From Ascidiaceihabitans sp029251465 (GTDB taxonomy: Bacteria; Pseudomonadota; Alphaproteobacteria; Rhodobacterales; Rhodobacteraceae): a DNA stretch of 64,000 nucleotides. The position numbers and the translations under genes were made by a program. The stretch is from the NCBI RefSeq assembly GCF_042932805.1, contig NZ_CP170633.1, positions 3,348,001 through 3,412,000 of the forward strand, in the 5' to 3' direction. The notes beneath the pieces are model-generated. The model worked only from the letters and a program-made list of their open reading frames with translations. It made no database searches and was not told where the DNA came from. Shown here in pieces: positions 44,266-53,657 of the stretch (positions within the stretch are counted from its first letter, which is position 1; the number at the start of each line of letters is the position of its first letter).

Positions 44266-44266
44266 C

Positions 44267-45016
44267 CTAACAGGTGTAATTCAACCCGAGACGCCCACCG
44301 TCGACATAGATCGTTTCACCCGTGATGTATTTCGCCTTTTTGCTGGCCAGAAATGCGACGGCATCAGCGACGTCACGCGCCTCGCCGATGGATTTTAGCG
44401 GTGTGCGCGACATGACCGTGGCCATCGCTGCGGGGTCCGCATTGACGCCTGCCAGCATCGCCGTGTCGATGGATCCGGGGCCAACCGCATTGACCCGGAT
44501 GTTGTGCGGCGCAAGCGCGAGCGACGACGCCTTGGTCAGCTGCATGACGCCACCTTTTGACGCGCAATACGCGGCGATTGACGGGATCGAAATGACCGCA
44601 TTGACCGACGACATGTTTACAATTGCGCCTTCAATCTTGTTCGCAACCATGGCGCGCGCAGCGCGTTGAGTGGCAAGGAAAGTGCCCGTCAAATTGACGT
44701 CGATAACCTTGGTGAATTGTTCGGCCTCAATGGTTAGAAAATCGCCGGGCAGCGCAATTCCTGCATTGTTCACAAGGACTTCGACAAAACCGTGATTGGT
44801 TTCGATCTCGTCGAACATCGCGGTGATTTGCGCCGGATCAGCCATGTCGCAGACCAGCCCGACCGTTCCATTGCCCAGTTTTTCTGCCGCTGCTTGCACG
44901 CCATCTGCGTTGATATCCGCCAAAATTATGCGTGCGCCATCAGCGGCGAGCGCCTCGGCGCAGGCGTATCCGATGCCCTGTGCACCGCCGGTAACAAGTG
45001 CGATTGGTTTGGTCAT
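44267..45016 (-). CDS. Short-chain dehydrogenase/reductase
   Basis: A 249-residue classical SDR. The NAD(P) loop is VTGGAQGIGYACAEALAADG (residues 8-27), NNAG is at 83-86, the catalytic Ser is in VNMSSVNA and the Tyr150/Lys154 pair in YCASKGG. Asp at the end of strand 2 (ILADINADG) favours NAD over NADP. Its ATG overlaps the stop of the molybdopterin enzyme upstream, so the two are coupled. The substrate cannot be read. Confidence 0.92.
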   Translation of the reverse strand: MTKPIALVTGGAQGIGYACAEALAADGARIILADINADGVQAAAEKLGNGTVGLVCDMADPAQITAMFDEIETNHGFVEVLVNNAGIALPGDFLTIEAEQFTKVIDVNLTGTFLATQRAARAMVANKIEGAIVNMSSVNAVISIPSIAAYCASKGGVMQLTKASSLALAPHNIRVNAVGPGSIDTAMLAGVNADPAAMATVMSRTPLKSIGEARDVADAVAFLASKKAKYITGETIYVDGGRLGLNYTC

Positions 45017-47301
45017 TTTGATGGTCCTTTGGTGAAATCTGGTGGCTCAAACGCTTGCACGTCCGGTGGTGTTTCGGTGAATTTCGCAACGTCTACCATC
45101 GCGGAATGTGACGCGGGACTTTGGGTCAACGACGAGGTGCGCACGTCATGCGTCAACACGTTCGGGTTGCCGTGTCGGTCGCGGGCTTGGGGGGCGTCGA
45201 AGTCGGGGTCATACCACGCACCGGTCCACAAAAAGACGCAGCCTTTGCGAACCTCATCACTGACTTTTGCCCCGGCAAGGCAACGTCCGCGGTTGTTAAA
45301 GACCTCAACGATCTGACCATTTTCAATGCCCCGTGCAGCGGCATCATCGGGATGAACAAGGATCGGTTCGCGCCCTTGAATTTTGTGCGAACGGCTGTAG
45401 TCACCATTGTCGAGTTGACTGTGCAGGCGCGTTTTCGGTTGCCCGGAAATCAGAAATAACGGATGCGTTTTCGCAGTCAAATCGCGCGGCGTAAACCATG
45501 TGGCGTGCCCCTTGCAATCGGGCAAATCGAACTTGGCGATGGTGTCACTGAACAGCTCGATCTTACCGCTTGGCGTCGGCAACGGGTTGGCCACGGGATC
45601 AGCGCGAAAATCGGCAAGAAAGATCTGGTTCGGAGCCGGATCAGGCAAGGACACGACGTCGCCCGCGATAAAATCGTCCCAATCGGGCAGCGTAATTTGC
45701 GCGCTTTTTGCGTGATCCTGCGTCACTTTCCAAATGTCGCGCAGCCATGTGTCTTGGGATTTGCCTTTGGTGAAATCTGTGCCGCCCAGCCGTTTTTCCA
45801 GCGCTGCATAGATGTCGAATTCGGCGCGCGCCTCGCCTATGGGCGGAACCGCTTGGGGCATCGGGATCAGTGCGTTGTCGGATTTTCCCGCCCCGAAATC
45901 CAGCCGTTCCTGAGGGGCCGCCACAGGCAAAACGATGTCGGCGTGGCGCGCGGTTGCGGTCCAGTTGATTTCGTTCACGATCACGGTTTCAGGGGTTTGG
46001 AATGCGGCATGCAGACGGTTCAAATCTTGGTGGTGATGGAACGGATTTCCACCCGCCCACCAGACCAAACGCGCGTCTGGAAACATGCGTTTTTTCCCGA
46101 GGTAATCGAAGGGTTTTCCTGCGTTCAACAGCATCTCGGAAATCATCGCAACGGGGATAAAATCGGGCACCGGATTGTCACCTTGGGGCAGCGAACCCCA
46201 CGGAAATGGCCGCTCCATATTGCCGATGTTTCCGTTGACACCGTAGCCAATAACGTAGCCGCCACCGGGTAGGCCCATCTGCCCCAGCATCGCGGCCAAG
46301 GTCACGATCATCCACAAAGGTTGTTCACCGAAATCAGTACGTTGCACACCGGCGGCAAGGCTCATCATCGTCCGTTTCACTGCCATTTTCCGGGCCAGAT
46401 CACGGATGTCTTGGGCGGGAATATCTGTTTGAACAGCAGCCCATTCAGCGTCTTTGATCTGCCCGTCGGTTTCGCCCAAAAGATAGGATTTGAACCGGTC
46501 AAACCCGACGGTGTAACGATCTAAAAACGGCTGGTCATGCAGCCCGCCATCTAACAATGTATGCGCTAAGCCCATCATCAATGCCACGTCAGAACCGGGA
46601 CGCGCAGGCATCCATTGCGCACCCGTTCGAAAATCGGATCGCAGGGGGCTGACGTTCACGAATTCGACACCGTTTTTCTGGCACACATCGAGGTTCCCTT
46701 GCATCCTGTGGCGCGCAAATCCGCCGTCGCTGACTTGGGTGTTTCGTTCAGCCATGCCGCCGAACATCACCATCAGATCGGTGTGTTTCGCGATCACAGA
46801 CCAGCGGGTCGCTGCGGCCACGTGGGTGCGGTAGGGACCAACGATAAACGGCATCAAACCAAGGGCCGCGTTAAAGCTGTAGTTGCCCTCGGAGCGCACG
46901 AAACCGCCTTGCGTGTTCAGGAAGCGTTTCAACTGGCTTTGGGCGTGGTGAAAACGGCCAGCACTGGCCCAACCGTAGGACCCTGCGAAGATCGAATTGT
47001 TGCCGTACGTGTCGCGCACACGGGTTAATTCGGCGGCGATATGATCGAGGGCCGTGTCCCAACTGACTTCGATAAAGCTGTCACGCCCACGCGGCGTAGT
47101 GCCGTTTTCAAGCCAACTTTTGCGGATTGCAGGGCGCAAAACGCGCGCCCGTCCATTCAGGCTGCTGGCGATATTGTCGTTGATATCGGACGGCGCGGGG
47201 TCATCGCCATGCGCTGTGACGCCGACCAATTTGTCGCCTTTGACGCGGACAATGCCCGGCCCCCAATGGCTGGATGTGAGGCGTGTGAAGCTGTCGCTCA
47301 T
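45013..47301 (-). CDS. Molybdopterin-dependent oxidoreductase, BisC/TMAO-reductase type
   Basis: A 762-residue enzyme of the DMSO-reductase family. There is no Tat signal and no N-terminal iron-sulphur cysteine set, so it is cytoplasmic and single-cofactor like BisC (biotin or methionine sulphoxide reductase). The start HWGPGIVRVKGDKLVGVTAH is typical. SYGWASAGRFHHAQSQLKRF contains the Ser expected to ligate molybdenum. LVWWAGGNPFHHHQDLNRLH and the C-terminal cofactor-binding segment FLISGQPKTRLHSQLDNGDY are also present. It is coupled to the SDR gene. The exact substrate is uncertain. Confidence 0.9.
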   Translation of the reverse strand: MSDSFTRLTSSHWGPGIVRVKGDKLVGVTAHGDDPAPSDINDNIASSLNGRARVLRPAIRKSWLENGTTPRGRDSFIEVSWDTALDHIAAELTRVRDTYGNNSIFAGSYGWASAGRFHHAQSQLKRFLNTQGGFVRSEGNYSFNAALGLMPFIVGPYRTHVAAATRWSVIAKHTDLMVMFGGMAERNTQVSDGGFARHRMQGNLDVCQKNGVEFVNVSPLRSDFRTGAQWMPARPGSDVALMMGLAHTLLDGGLHDQPFLDRYTVGFDRFKSYLLGETDGQIKDAEWAAVQTDIPAQDIRDLARKMAVKRTMMSLAAGVQRTDFGEQPLWMIVTLAAMLGQMGLPGGGYVIGYGVNGNIGNMERPFPWGSLPQGDNPVPDFIPVAMISEMLLNAGKPFDYLGKKRMFPDARLVWWAGGNPFHHHQDLNRLHAAFQTPETVIVNEINWTATARHADIVLPVAAPQERLDFGAGKSDNALIPMPQAVPPIGEARAEFDIYAALEKRLGGTDFTKGKSQDTWLRDIWKVTQDHAKSAQITLPDWDDFIAGDVVSLPDPAPNQIFLADFRADPVANPLPTPSGKIELFSDTIAKFDLPDCKGHATWFTPRDLTAKTHPLFLISGQPKTRLHSQLDNGDYSRSHKIQGREPILVHPDDAAARGIENGQIVEVFNNRGRCLAGAKVSDEVRKGCVFLWTGAWYDPDFDAPQARDRHGNPNVLTHDVRTSSLTQSPASHSAMVDVAKFTETPPDVQAFEPPDFTKGPSK

Positions 47302-47434
47302 CCAAGAATCCGATCCGTTTCAGACTGTTCCCAAGCATCGTGGCGGTTTTTTTGCTCATTGTCATCACGTGACATTGTGACCCTTGGAAACTGATCTGCC
47401 GCGTGCCACATTGTGCGCAACAGGAGGCTTCGTT

Positions 47435-48319
47435 ATGACCAATCCTATCGTCGATCTGGACAAGAAACCGAACGTAAAAGCGTTCTTTGACCCGCAATCA
47501 AACACCATCAGTTACGTGGTCAAAGACCCCGACAGCAACGCCTGCGCGGTCATTGATGCGACGATGCAGTTTGACGTGGCGGCGGGTCGGCTCAGTTACG
47601 AAAGTGCGGATGAAATCATCGCCGACATCACGGCGCGTGGGCTGGATCTGGAATGGATTATCGAGACGCACGTGCATGCCGATCACCTGTCGGGTGCGCC
47701 CTACATCCAGCAAAAACTGGGGGGCAAAATCGGGATCGGGGAACACATCCAAGAGGTGCAGGACACCTTTGGCAAGATCTTGAACGAAGGCACTGAATTC
47801 CAGCGCGACGGGTCGCAATTTGATGCCCTGTTCAAGGATGGTGATCGCTATAATGTCGGGTCTTTGCAATGCTTTGCGATGCACACCCCCGGCCATACGC
47901 CTGCCTGTATGGTGCATGTGATGGGTGACGCGGCCTTTGCTGGCGACACGTTGTTTATGCCCGATGGCGGGTCGGCGCGCGCCGATTTTCCAGGGGGTGA
48001 TGCGGGGCAATTGTTCGACAGTATTTCACGCGTTCTAAGCCTGCCGGATACGGTCAGGTTGTTCGTGTGTCACGACTATGGTCCGAACGGGCGCGCGATC
48101 GCTTGGGAAACCACGATTGGCGATCAAAAGGCCGCGAACATCCACGTCGGTCACGGCGCCAGTCGCGAGGATTTCATCAAAATGCGCGAAGAACGGGACA
48201 AGCAGTTGGCCGTGCCAAAACTGATCATCCCGTCGCTACAAGTGAACATGCGCGCCGGCGAGGTGCCCACGGATGAAAGCGGCAATATGCAGTTGAAAAT
48301 TCCGGTGAACCGGCTTTAA
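47435..48319 (+). CDS. MBL-fold metallo-hydrolase, persulfide-dioxygenase-like
   Basis: A 294-residue protein. The metal motif THVHADHLSGAPYIQ (HxHxDH) is at residues 78-92, further ligands are in AMHTPGHTPACMVHV and FAGDTLFM, and the C-terminal His is in LFVCHDYG. The overall pattern matches ETHE1/Blh-type enzymes that oxidise glutathione persulfide. The rhodanese and BigR genes that often accompany Blh are not present. AGGAGG precedes the ATG. Its stop shares a TTAA palindrome with the convergent DUF1285 gene. It is divergent from the molybdopterin enzyme. Confidence 0.85.
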   Translation: MTNPIVDLDKKPNVKAFFDPQSNTISYVVKDPDSNACAVIDATMQFDVAAGRLSYESADEIIADITARGLDLEWIIETHVHADHLSGAPYIQQKLGGKIGIGEHIQEVQDTFGKILNEGTEFQRDGSQFDALFKDGDRYNVGSLQCFAMHTPGHTPACMVHVMGDAAFAGDTLFMPDGGSARADFPGGDAGQLFDSISRVLSLPDTVRLFVCHDYGPNGRAIAWETTIGDQKAANIHVGHGASREDFIKMREERDKQLAVPKLIIPSLQVNMRAGEVPTDESGNMQLKIPVNRL

Positions 48320-48891
48320 TCCAGTTCTGCTGACGGGATAATTCCGAAAAACTGCCCGCCCGACCACACGCCGAACCAGCCGTCGTGATGCACCCCGAGA
48401 TCGACAAGGCGGTAAAAGCTTTTGCGATCAATCAGCGCCTCTAGATCGGAACGGATCAGCACGTAGGGCGAGGGTTCGCCCGTCTCGGGATCACGCTCTA
48501 CCCGAATGGGCAAATCAGGGCCGGCTTTGGCCATGTCGTCAACTTGGGTGGTAAAGGTCAAAACCTGATTTTCGCCAGTCCCAGTTACGTCGAAATCAAT
48601 CGCCACAAACGGTGCGTCATCAACGATGATCCCGACCTTTTCAACAGGCGTCACCAGAAAGTATTTGCCGTCCTCACGTTTAAGAATCGATGAGAACATT
48701 TTCACCAATCCGGGGCGGCCAATCGGCGTACCTTCGTAAAACCACGTGCCATCGCGGGCGATGCGCATGTCCAAATCGCCGCAAAACGGCGGATTCCACA
48801 AATGCACCGGCGGCAATCCGCGCGTTTTTGTGGCGTTTATTGAGGCAACCAGCCCTTCGGCGTTCGGTGTCACAATATTTTGTCCGCTCAT
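48316..48891 (-). CDS. DUF1285 family protein
   Basis: A 191-residue soluble protein. Family blocks are readable: PPVHLWNPPFCGDLDMRIAR, DGTWFYEGTPIGRPGLVKMF, then YFLVTPVEKVGIIVDDAPFV and YVLIRSDLEALIDRKSFYRL. The family's function is unknown. It ends convergently with the MBL gene and is divergent from the MoxR operon, whose first gene starts 100 bases away. Confidence 0.9.
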   Translation of the reverse strand: MSGQNIVTPNAEGLVASINATKTRGLPPVHLWNPPFCGDLDMRIARDGTWFYEGTPIGRPGLVKMFSSILKREDGKYFLVTPVEKVGIIVDDAPFVAIDFDVTGTGENQVLTFTTQVDDMAKAGPDLPIRVERDPETGEPSPYVLIRSDLEALIDRKSFYRLVDLGVHHDGWFGVWSGGQFFGIIPSAELD

Positions 48892-48991
48892 GACCGCTGA
48901 ATCCCCTGATTTAAGTCATTCATATGTTTTGCCATTCCCACGCAACGCGATAGGTTAGGGACAAGCATATAACCCGTCGGAGACAAATGTC

Positions 48992-50011
48992 ATGAGCGAA
49001 ACCCAAACAAGTGCAACCGATATGGTCGCTGATATCGAAGCCTTGGGCGAAAAACTAGGGCGCGCCAAGGCGTCCATTTCGGCGCGTTTCATCGGACAGG
49101 CGCGCGTTGTCGACCTGACCCTGACGGCGCTGCTGTGTGGTGGTCACGGGTTGTTGATTGGTCTGCCCGGTTTGGGCAAAACGCGGCTGGTCGAAACGCT
49201 GTCTACCGTGATGGGGCTGGATGGCAGCCGCATTCAATTCACGCCGGATTTGATGCCTGCGGATATTTTGGGATCAGAGGTGTTGGATACTGAAACCGAT
49301 GGCAGCCGTGCGTTCCGGTTTGTCCCCGGTCCGGTGTTTTGCCAGTTGCTGATGGCGGATGAAATCAACCGCGCCAGTCCGCGCACGCAGTCTGCGTTGT
49401 TGCAGGCGATGCAGGAAAAGACCGTGACGGTTGCGGGGATGGATCGTCCGCTTGGCACTCCGTTTCACGTGCTGGCAACGCAGAACCCGATTGAACAAGA
49501 AGGCACCTACCCCCTGCCCGAAGCGCAGCTGGACCGGTTCCTTGTGCAGATCGACGTGAACTATCCCGACCGCGACACAGAGCGCGATATTTTGATGGCA
49601 ACCACCGGTGACGAAGACGCGCAAGCCGTGGCCGTGTTTGGCGACGGCGAATTGCTGGCCGCCCAAGCGTTGTTGCGCCGGATGCCGGTGGGCGAAAGCG
49701 TGGTTGAGGCGATCTTGGATCTGGTGCGCGCCTTTCGTCCTGACAGTGCCGATGCGTCTGAACAGGTTCGCGAAACGGTGGCGTGGGGCCCTGGCCCACG
49801 TGCGGCCCAAGCCTTGATGTTGGCCGTGCGCGCGCGCTGTTTGCTAGAGGGTCGTTTGGCCCCGTCCATCGAGGACGTCATCGACATGGCCCGCCCCGTT
49901 CTAAGCCATCGGATGGCGTTGAATTTCGCGGCCCGTGCACGCGGTGACAGCCTGACTGATCTGATCGATCAAACGGCAGCGCAGATGACCAAAGGGCAGG
50001 CCGCAGCGTGA
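48992..50011 (+). CDS. MoxR-family AAA+ ATPase
   Basis: A 339-residue AAA+ ATPase. Walker A is GLPGLGKT (residues 57-64) and Walker B LLMADEINRASPRTQSALLQ. Sensor and family motifs follow: VLATQNPIEQEGTYPLPEAQ, then LDRFLVQIDVNYPDRDTERD and VAWGPGPRAAQALMLAVRAR. MoxR proteins act as chaperones with VWA-type partners. It is the first gene of a four-gene operon whose junctions all overlap by four bases. A TGTCATG-type start follows a GGAGAC ribosome site. Confidence 0.95.
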   Translation: MSETQTSATDMVADIEALGEKLGRAKASISARFIGQARVVDLTLTALLCGGHGLLIGLPGLGKTRLVETLSTVMGLDGSRIQFTPDLMPADILGSEVLDTETDGSRAFRFVPGPVFCQLLMADEINRASPRTQSALLQAMQEKTVTVAGMDRPLGTPFHVLATQNPIEQEGTYPLPEAQLDRFLVQIDVNYPDRDTERDILMATTGDEDAQAVAVFGDGELLAAQALLRRMPVGESVVEAILDLVRAFRPDSADASEQVRETVAWGPGPRAAQALMLAVRARCLLEGRLAPSIEDVIDMARPVLSHRMALNFAARARGDSLTDLIDQTAAQMTKGQAAA

Positions 50012-50901
50012 TCCAAAACGTCGCCCAAAACGCAGCTGGTTTACGGGCCAGAGCGGAATCCCAAGCCGCCACTCTGCCGCCGCTGTTAGCACGGGCAGAG
50101 CATTTGGCGGGTGCCGTTCTGCTGGGCGATCACGGGCGCAGGCGTGCCGGTATGGGCGATGATTTCTGGCAATACCGCCCCGCGCAAGTGGGCGACAGCC
50201 GGCGCATGATCGACCACCGTCGCAGCGCAATGGGTGACCAGCAATTCGTGCGCGAACGCGAATGGCAAATCGCGCAATCGGTGATGGTGTGGTGCGATCA
50301 AGGAGCGTCGATGCGCTTTGCCTCGACCGATGCATTGCCGACAAAGGCGGACCGTGCACGAACCCTGACGTTGGCCGCTGCGATCTTGCTGATCCGCGCG
50401 GGCGAACGTGTCGGTTTGACCGGAACCCGCCTGCCGCCGCGCCGTGGCAACGACCAGATTTTGCGGCTCGCAGACATGCTAAGCCAAGACCAAGACATCG
50501 AATACGAACCGCCCGAGCATCGCGCGATGCTGCCCAACGCAGCCGCGCTGTTTGTGTCCGATTTCATGGGCGATATTTCGGGGGTGCAGACTGCCCTGAC
50601 CAAGGCCGCAGATCGCGGTGTGCGCGGCACGTTGTTGCATGTTCTGGACCCCTCAGAAGAAGCGTTTCCCTTTCGCGGGCGCACCATTTTCGAGAGCGTC
50701 GGCGGCACCGTGCGGCACGAAACGCTCAAGGCGAACGACCTCAAGGATCGCTATCTTCAGCGGCTCGCCGAACGCAAGGCCGAGTTGCAATCGCTGTGCG
50801 CCCTGACCGGTTGGCAATACGGTTTGCACCACACCGATAGCAGCGCGCAGGCCGGGCTTTTGTGGCTTTACCAAGCGCTGAATGGCGGGGTGCGGGTATG
50901 A
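50008..50901 (+). CDS. DUF58 domain protein
   Basis: A 297-residue protein of the type encoded with MoxR in envelope-stress operons. The DUF58 core appears as MGDDFWQYRPAQVGDSRRMI followed by DHRRSAMGDQQFVREREWQI. The C-terminal half contains a VWA-like Rossmann region (ALFVSDFMGDISGVQTALTK). It starts with GTG inside the moxR stop (GTGA). It probably serves as the cargo or adaptor of the ATPase. Confidence 0.92.
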   Translation: MIQNVAQNAAGLRARAESQAATLPPLLARAEHLAGAVLLGDHGRRRAGMGDDFWQYRPAQVGDSRRMIDHRRSAMGDQQFVREREWQIAQSVMVWCDQGASMRFASTDALPTKADRARTLTLAAAILLIRAGERVGLTGTRLPPRRGNDQILRLADMLSQDQDIEYEPPEHRAMLPNAAALFVSDFMGDISGVQTALTKAADRGVRGTLLHVLDPSEEAFPFRGRTIFESVGGTVRHETLKANDLKDRYLQRLAERKAELQSLCALTGWQYGLHHTDSSAQAGLLWLYQALNGGVRV

Positions 50902-53657
50902 CCATTTTTGGTGTCGGATTTGCAGCGCCGTGGTTGCTGGTGGCGTTGGCCGCTTTGCCGGTTTTGTGGCTTTTGCTGCGTGCCGTTCCCCCCGCTCCGA
51001 TCAAGCGGCAGTTTCCGGGCGTCGCGCTGCTGCTGGGTCTCAAGGACGACGAAACCGTGTCCGATCGCACGCCGTGGTGGTTGTTGTTGTTGCGCATGTT
51101 GGCGGTTGCCGCAATCATTGTCGGGCTCGCGCAACCGGTGCTTAATCCAGAAGATCCAAGCGCAACAACAAATGGCCCGTTACTGATCGTTCTGGATGGG
51201 TCTTGGGCCGGTGCCGCCGGGCACACGCAGCGAATGAATTCGGTTCAATCCGAATTGTCGCGTGCCAGTGCTGCCGGTCAAACCGTCGCTGTTTTGCAGC
51301 TGAGCAACCCTGCGGATTTGCTGTTTCTGCCTGCCGCAACTTGGGCCACGCGGCTTGCCGGACTGCCCCCACGCCCGTGGCAACCAAGCGCCGGGAATAT
51401 TTCGAAAGCCACGCAAATCATTGCGGATGCCGATGCGTCATCCAGCCTTTGGTTTAGCGATGGGCTAGAATACGACGGGCGTGACGCTGTGTTGGCCGCG
51501 CTCGAAACGGTTGGCCCGTTGCAGGTGTTTCAGTCGGGTCGGGAAACCTTGGCTTTGACCCCTGCCAGCTACATCGACGGGGCGATTGATCTGACGGTTG
51601 AACGCTCTGCTGCGGCCCAAGCGCGCGACGTGATCGTGTTGGCGCAGGGCCGTGATCCTGCGGGCAACGGGGCCACTTTGGCGACCGCGACGGCCAGTTT
51701 TGACGCGGGGCAAACCAGCACGGATGTGGCGCTTGTCTTGCCATCAGAATTGCGCGCACGCATCACCCGTTTCGAAATTCAAGGGACCCGATCAGCCGGG
51801 GCGACCACGCTTGTCGACGACGGTTTGCGCCGCCGCGAAGTCGCTTTGGTTTCAGCCCGCGAAGGCCGCGAGGGGCTGGAATTATTGTCCCCCCTCCACT
51901 TTTTGAAACAGGCGCTGGAACCGACAGCGGACCTGATCGAAGGCGCGCTCAGCGACGTGTTGCCGGCCAACCCTGACGTGATTGTTTTGGCCGATGTCGC
52001 GACGTTGTCCGAGCGCGAAACCGACGCGTTGCTGGCGTGGATCGAAACCGGCGGCATGCTGCTGCGATTTGCCGGACCGCGCGTTGCCGCCAGCGACGTC
52101 AGCCGCGTCGAAGAACACCCGTTGATGCCGGTGCGATTGCGCTCTGGCGGCCGGTCCGTCGGCGGCGCAATGAGCTGGGGAGAACCCAAATCAGTTGCCG
52201 CCTTTGCCGACACGTCGCCATTCTTTGGGCTGTCGATTCCGGACGATGTTGTCGTGCGATCGCAGGTCGTCGCACAACCCGATCCGACACTGGCCAACCG
52301 CGTCATCGCAGAGCTAAGCGACGGCACGCCGCTGGTCACCCGCAAGGTCATCGACCAAGGGCAGATCGTGCTGTTTCACGTCACCGCCAATGCCGAATGG
52401 TCGACGCTGCCGCTGTCGGGTTTGTTCGTCGAAATGCTGGAACGGCTGTCCATCTCTTCATCCGCCCGCCTGCCCGACGCCGAGGATTTGAACGGCACCA
52501 CGTGGACGCCGTTGCAGGTGATGAACGGCTTTGGCATTTTGCGCGACGCGGGTGCTATGCCGGGGGTTGCCGGACCCGAGTTGATCGACGGTGCCACGCG
52601 CCCTGATCTGCTGCCGGGATTGTACCAATCGGGCGAACGCAGCCTTGCGCGCAATGTGTTGCAAACGGGCGCTGTTTTGACCCCTGCGATGTGGCCTGCG
52701 CGCATCCCCGTGTCGGGCCTGACGGTGCGTCCGCCGCAGCCTTTGGGCGGTATGTTGTTGGCGCTGGCTTTGGTTTTGTTGCTGCTGGATATCGTCGCAT
52801 CGCTGGCCTTGTCCGGTCGCCTGCTGGGGCAATCTGCACGCGGGACGTTAACCATGTTGGCGCTGGGGGTGATGCTAGCGCACCCTGACGCCACGAAGGC
52901 GCAAGACGCCATCGATACCGGTGCTGCGGCCGAGGTCGTTCTGGCCAATGTCATCACCGGAAACACAAAGGTGGACGACGTCGCCTATGCGGGTCTTTTG
53001 GGCCTGACCGACACGTTGTATTTCCGCACCTCGATCGAGCCTGCACCGCCCACCAGCATCAATCTTGAGACAGACGAGCTGGCGTTTTACCCTCTGCTGT
53101 ACTGGCCAATCACGCCCGAACAACCAACCCCTTCGGTTGAGGCATACGCCAAGTTGAACGCCTATCTACGCTCTGGTGGGTTGATCCTGTTTGATACGCG
53201 TGACGCCAACATCGCGGGCTTTGGCGCGGCCAGTCCGAATGGGCGCAAGCTGCAAGCGCTGGCAGGTCCGCTGGATATTCCGGCCCTGGAACCACTGCCG
53301 CGTGATCATGTTTTGACGCGCACCTTCTACCTGCTTCAGGATTTTCCCGGACGCCACAACAGCCGCGACGTTTGGGTCGAAGCATCGCCAAATGCCGAGC
53401 AAATCGAAGGCATGCCATTTCGAAATCTGAACGATGGCGTCACACCGGTGATCATCGGCGGCAATGACTGGGCGGGCGCGTGGGCGATCACATCTTCGGG
53501 TGGACCAATGTTGCCTGTCGGTCGTGGATTCAGCGGCGAACGTCAGCGCGAATTGGCCAACCGGTTCGGCGTCAATTTGGTGATGCACGTGCTGACTGGT
53601 AACTACAAAAGCGATCAGGTTCACGTCCCGGAACTACTGGAAAGGCTGAGCCAATGA
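50898..53657 (+). CDS. Large membrane protein with BatA-type N-terminus and C-terminal DUF4159
   Basis: A 919-residue protein. Residues 1-75 form the BatA-type two-helix membrane module (APWLLVALAALPVLWLLLRA, then a second span near LLLLRMLAVAAIIVGLAQP). A VWA-like region follows around residue 95 (LLIVLDGSWAGAAGHTQRMN), then a GATase-like region (DVIVLADVATLSERETDALL). A further membrane pair lies near residue 620 (LLALALVLLLLDIVASLALS). The C-terminal 230 residues are DUF4159 (FYPLLYWPITPEQPTPSVEA, LRSGGLILFDTRD). The ATG overlaps the DUF58 stop. It is the predicted membrane core of the MoxR system. Confidence 0.88.
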   Translation: MTIFGVGFAAPWLLVALAALPVLWLLLRAVPPAPIKRQFPGVALLLGLKDDETVSDRTPWWLLLLRMLAVAAIIVGLAQPVLNPEDPSATTNGPLLIVLDGSWAGAAGHTQRMNSVQSELSRASAAGQTVAVLQLSNPADLLFLPAATWATRLAGLPPRPWQPSAGNISKATQIIADADASSSLWFSDGLEYDGRDAVLAALETVGPLQVFQSGRETLALTPASYIDGAIDLTVERSAAAQARDVIVLAQGRDPAGNGATLATATASFDAGQTSTDVALVLPSELRARITRFEIQGTRSAGATTLVDDGLRRREVALVSAREGREGLELLSPLHFLKQALEPTADLIEGALSDVLPANPDVIVLADVATLSERETDALLAWIETGGMLLRFAGPRVAASDVSRVEEHPLMPVRLRSGGRSVGGAMSWGEPKSVAAFADTSPFFGLSIPDDVVVRSQVVAQPDPTLANRVIAELSDGTPLVTRKVIDQGQIVLFHVTANAEWSTLPLSGLFVEMLERLSISSSARLPDAEDLNGTTWTPLQVMNGFGILRDAGAMPGVAGPELIDGATRPDLLPGLYQSGERSLARNVLQTGAVLTPAMWPARIPVSGLTVRPPQPLGGMLLALALVLLLLDIVASLALSGRLLGQSARGTLTMLALGVMLAHPDATKAQDAIDTGAAAEVVLANVITGNTKVDDVAYAGLLGLTDTLYFRTSIEPAPPTSINLETDELAFYPLLYWPITPEQPTPSVEAYAKLNAYLRSGGLILFDTRDANIAGFGAASPNGRKLQALAGPLDIPALEPLPRDHVLTRTFYLLQDFPGRHNSRDVWVEASPNAEQIEGMPFRNLNDGVTPVIIGGNDWAGAWAITSSGGPMLPVGRGFSGERQRELANRFGVNLVMHVLTGNYKSDQVHVPELLERLSQ

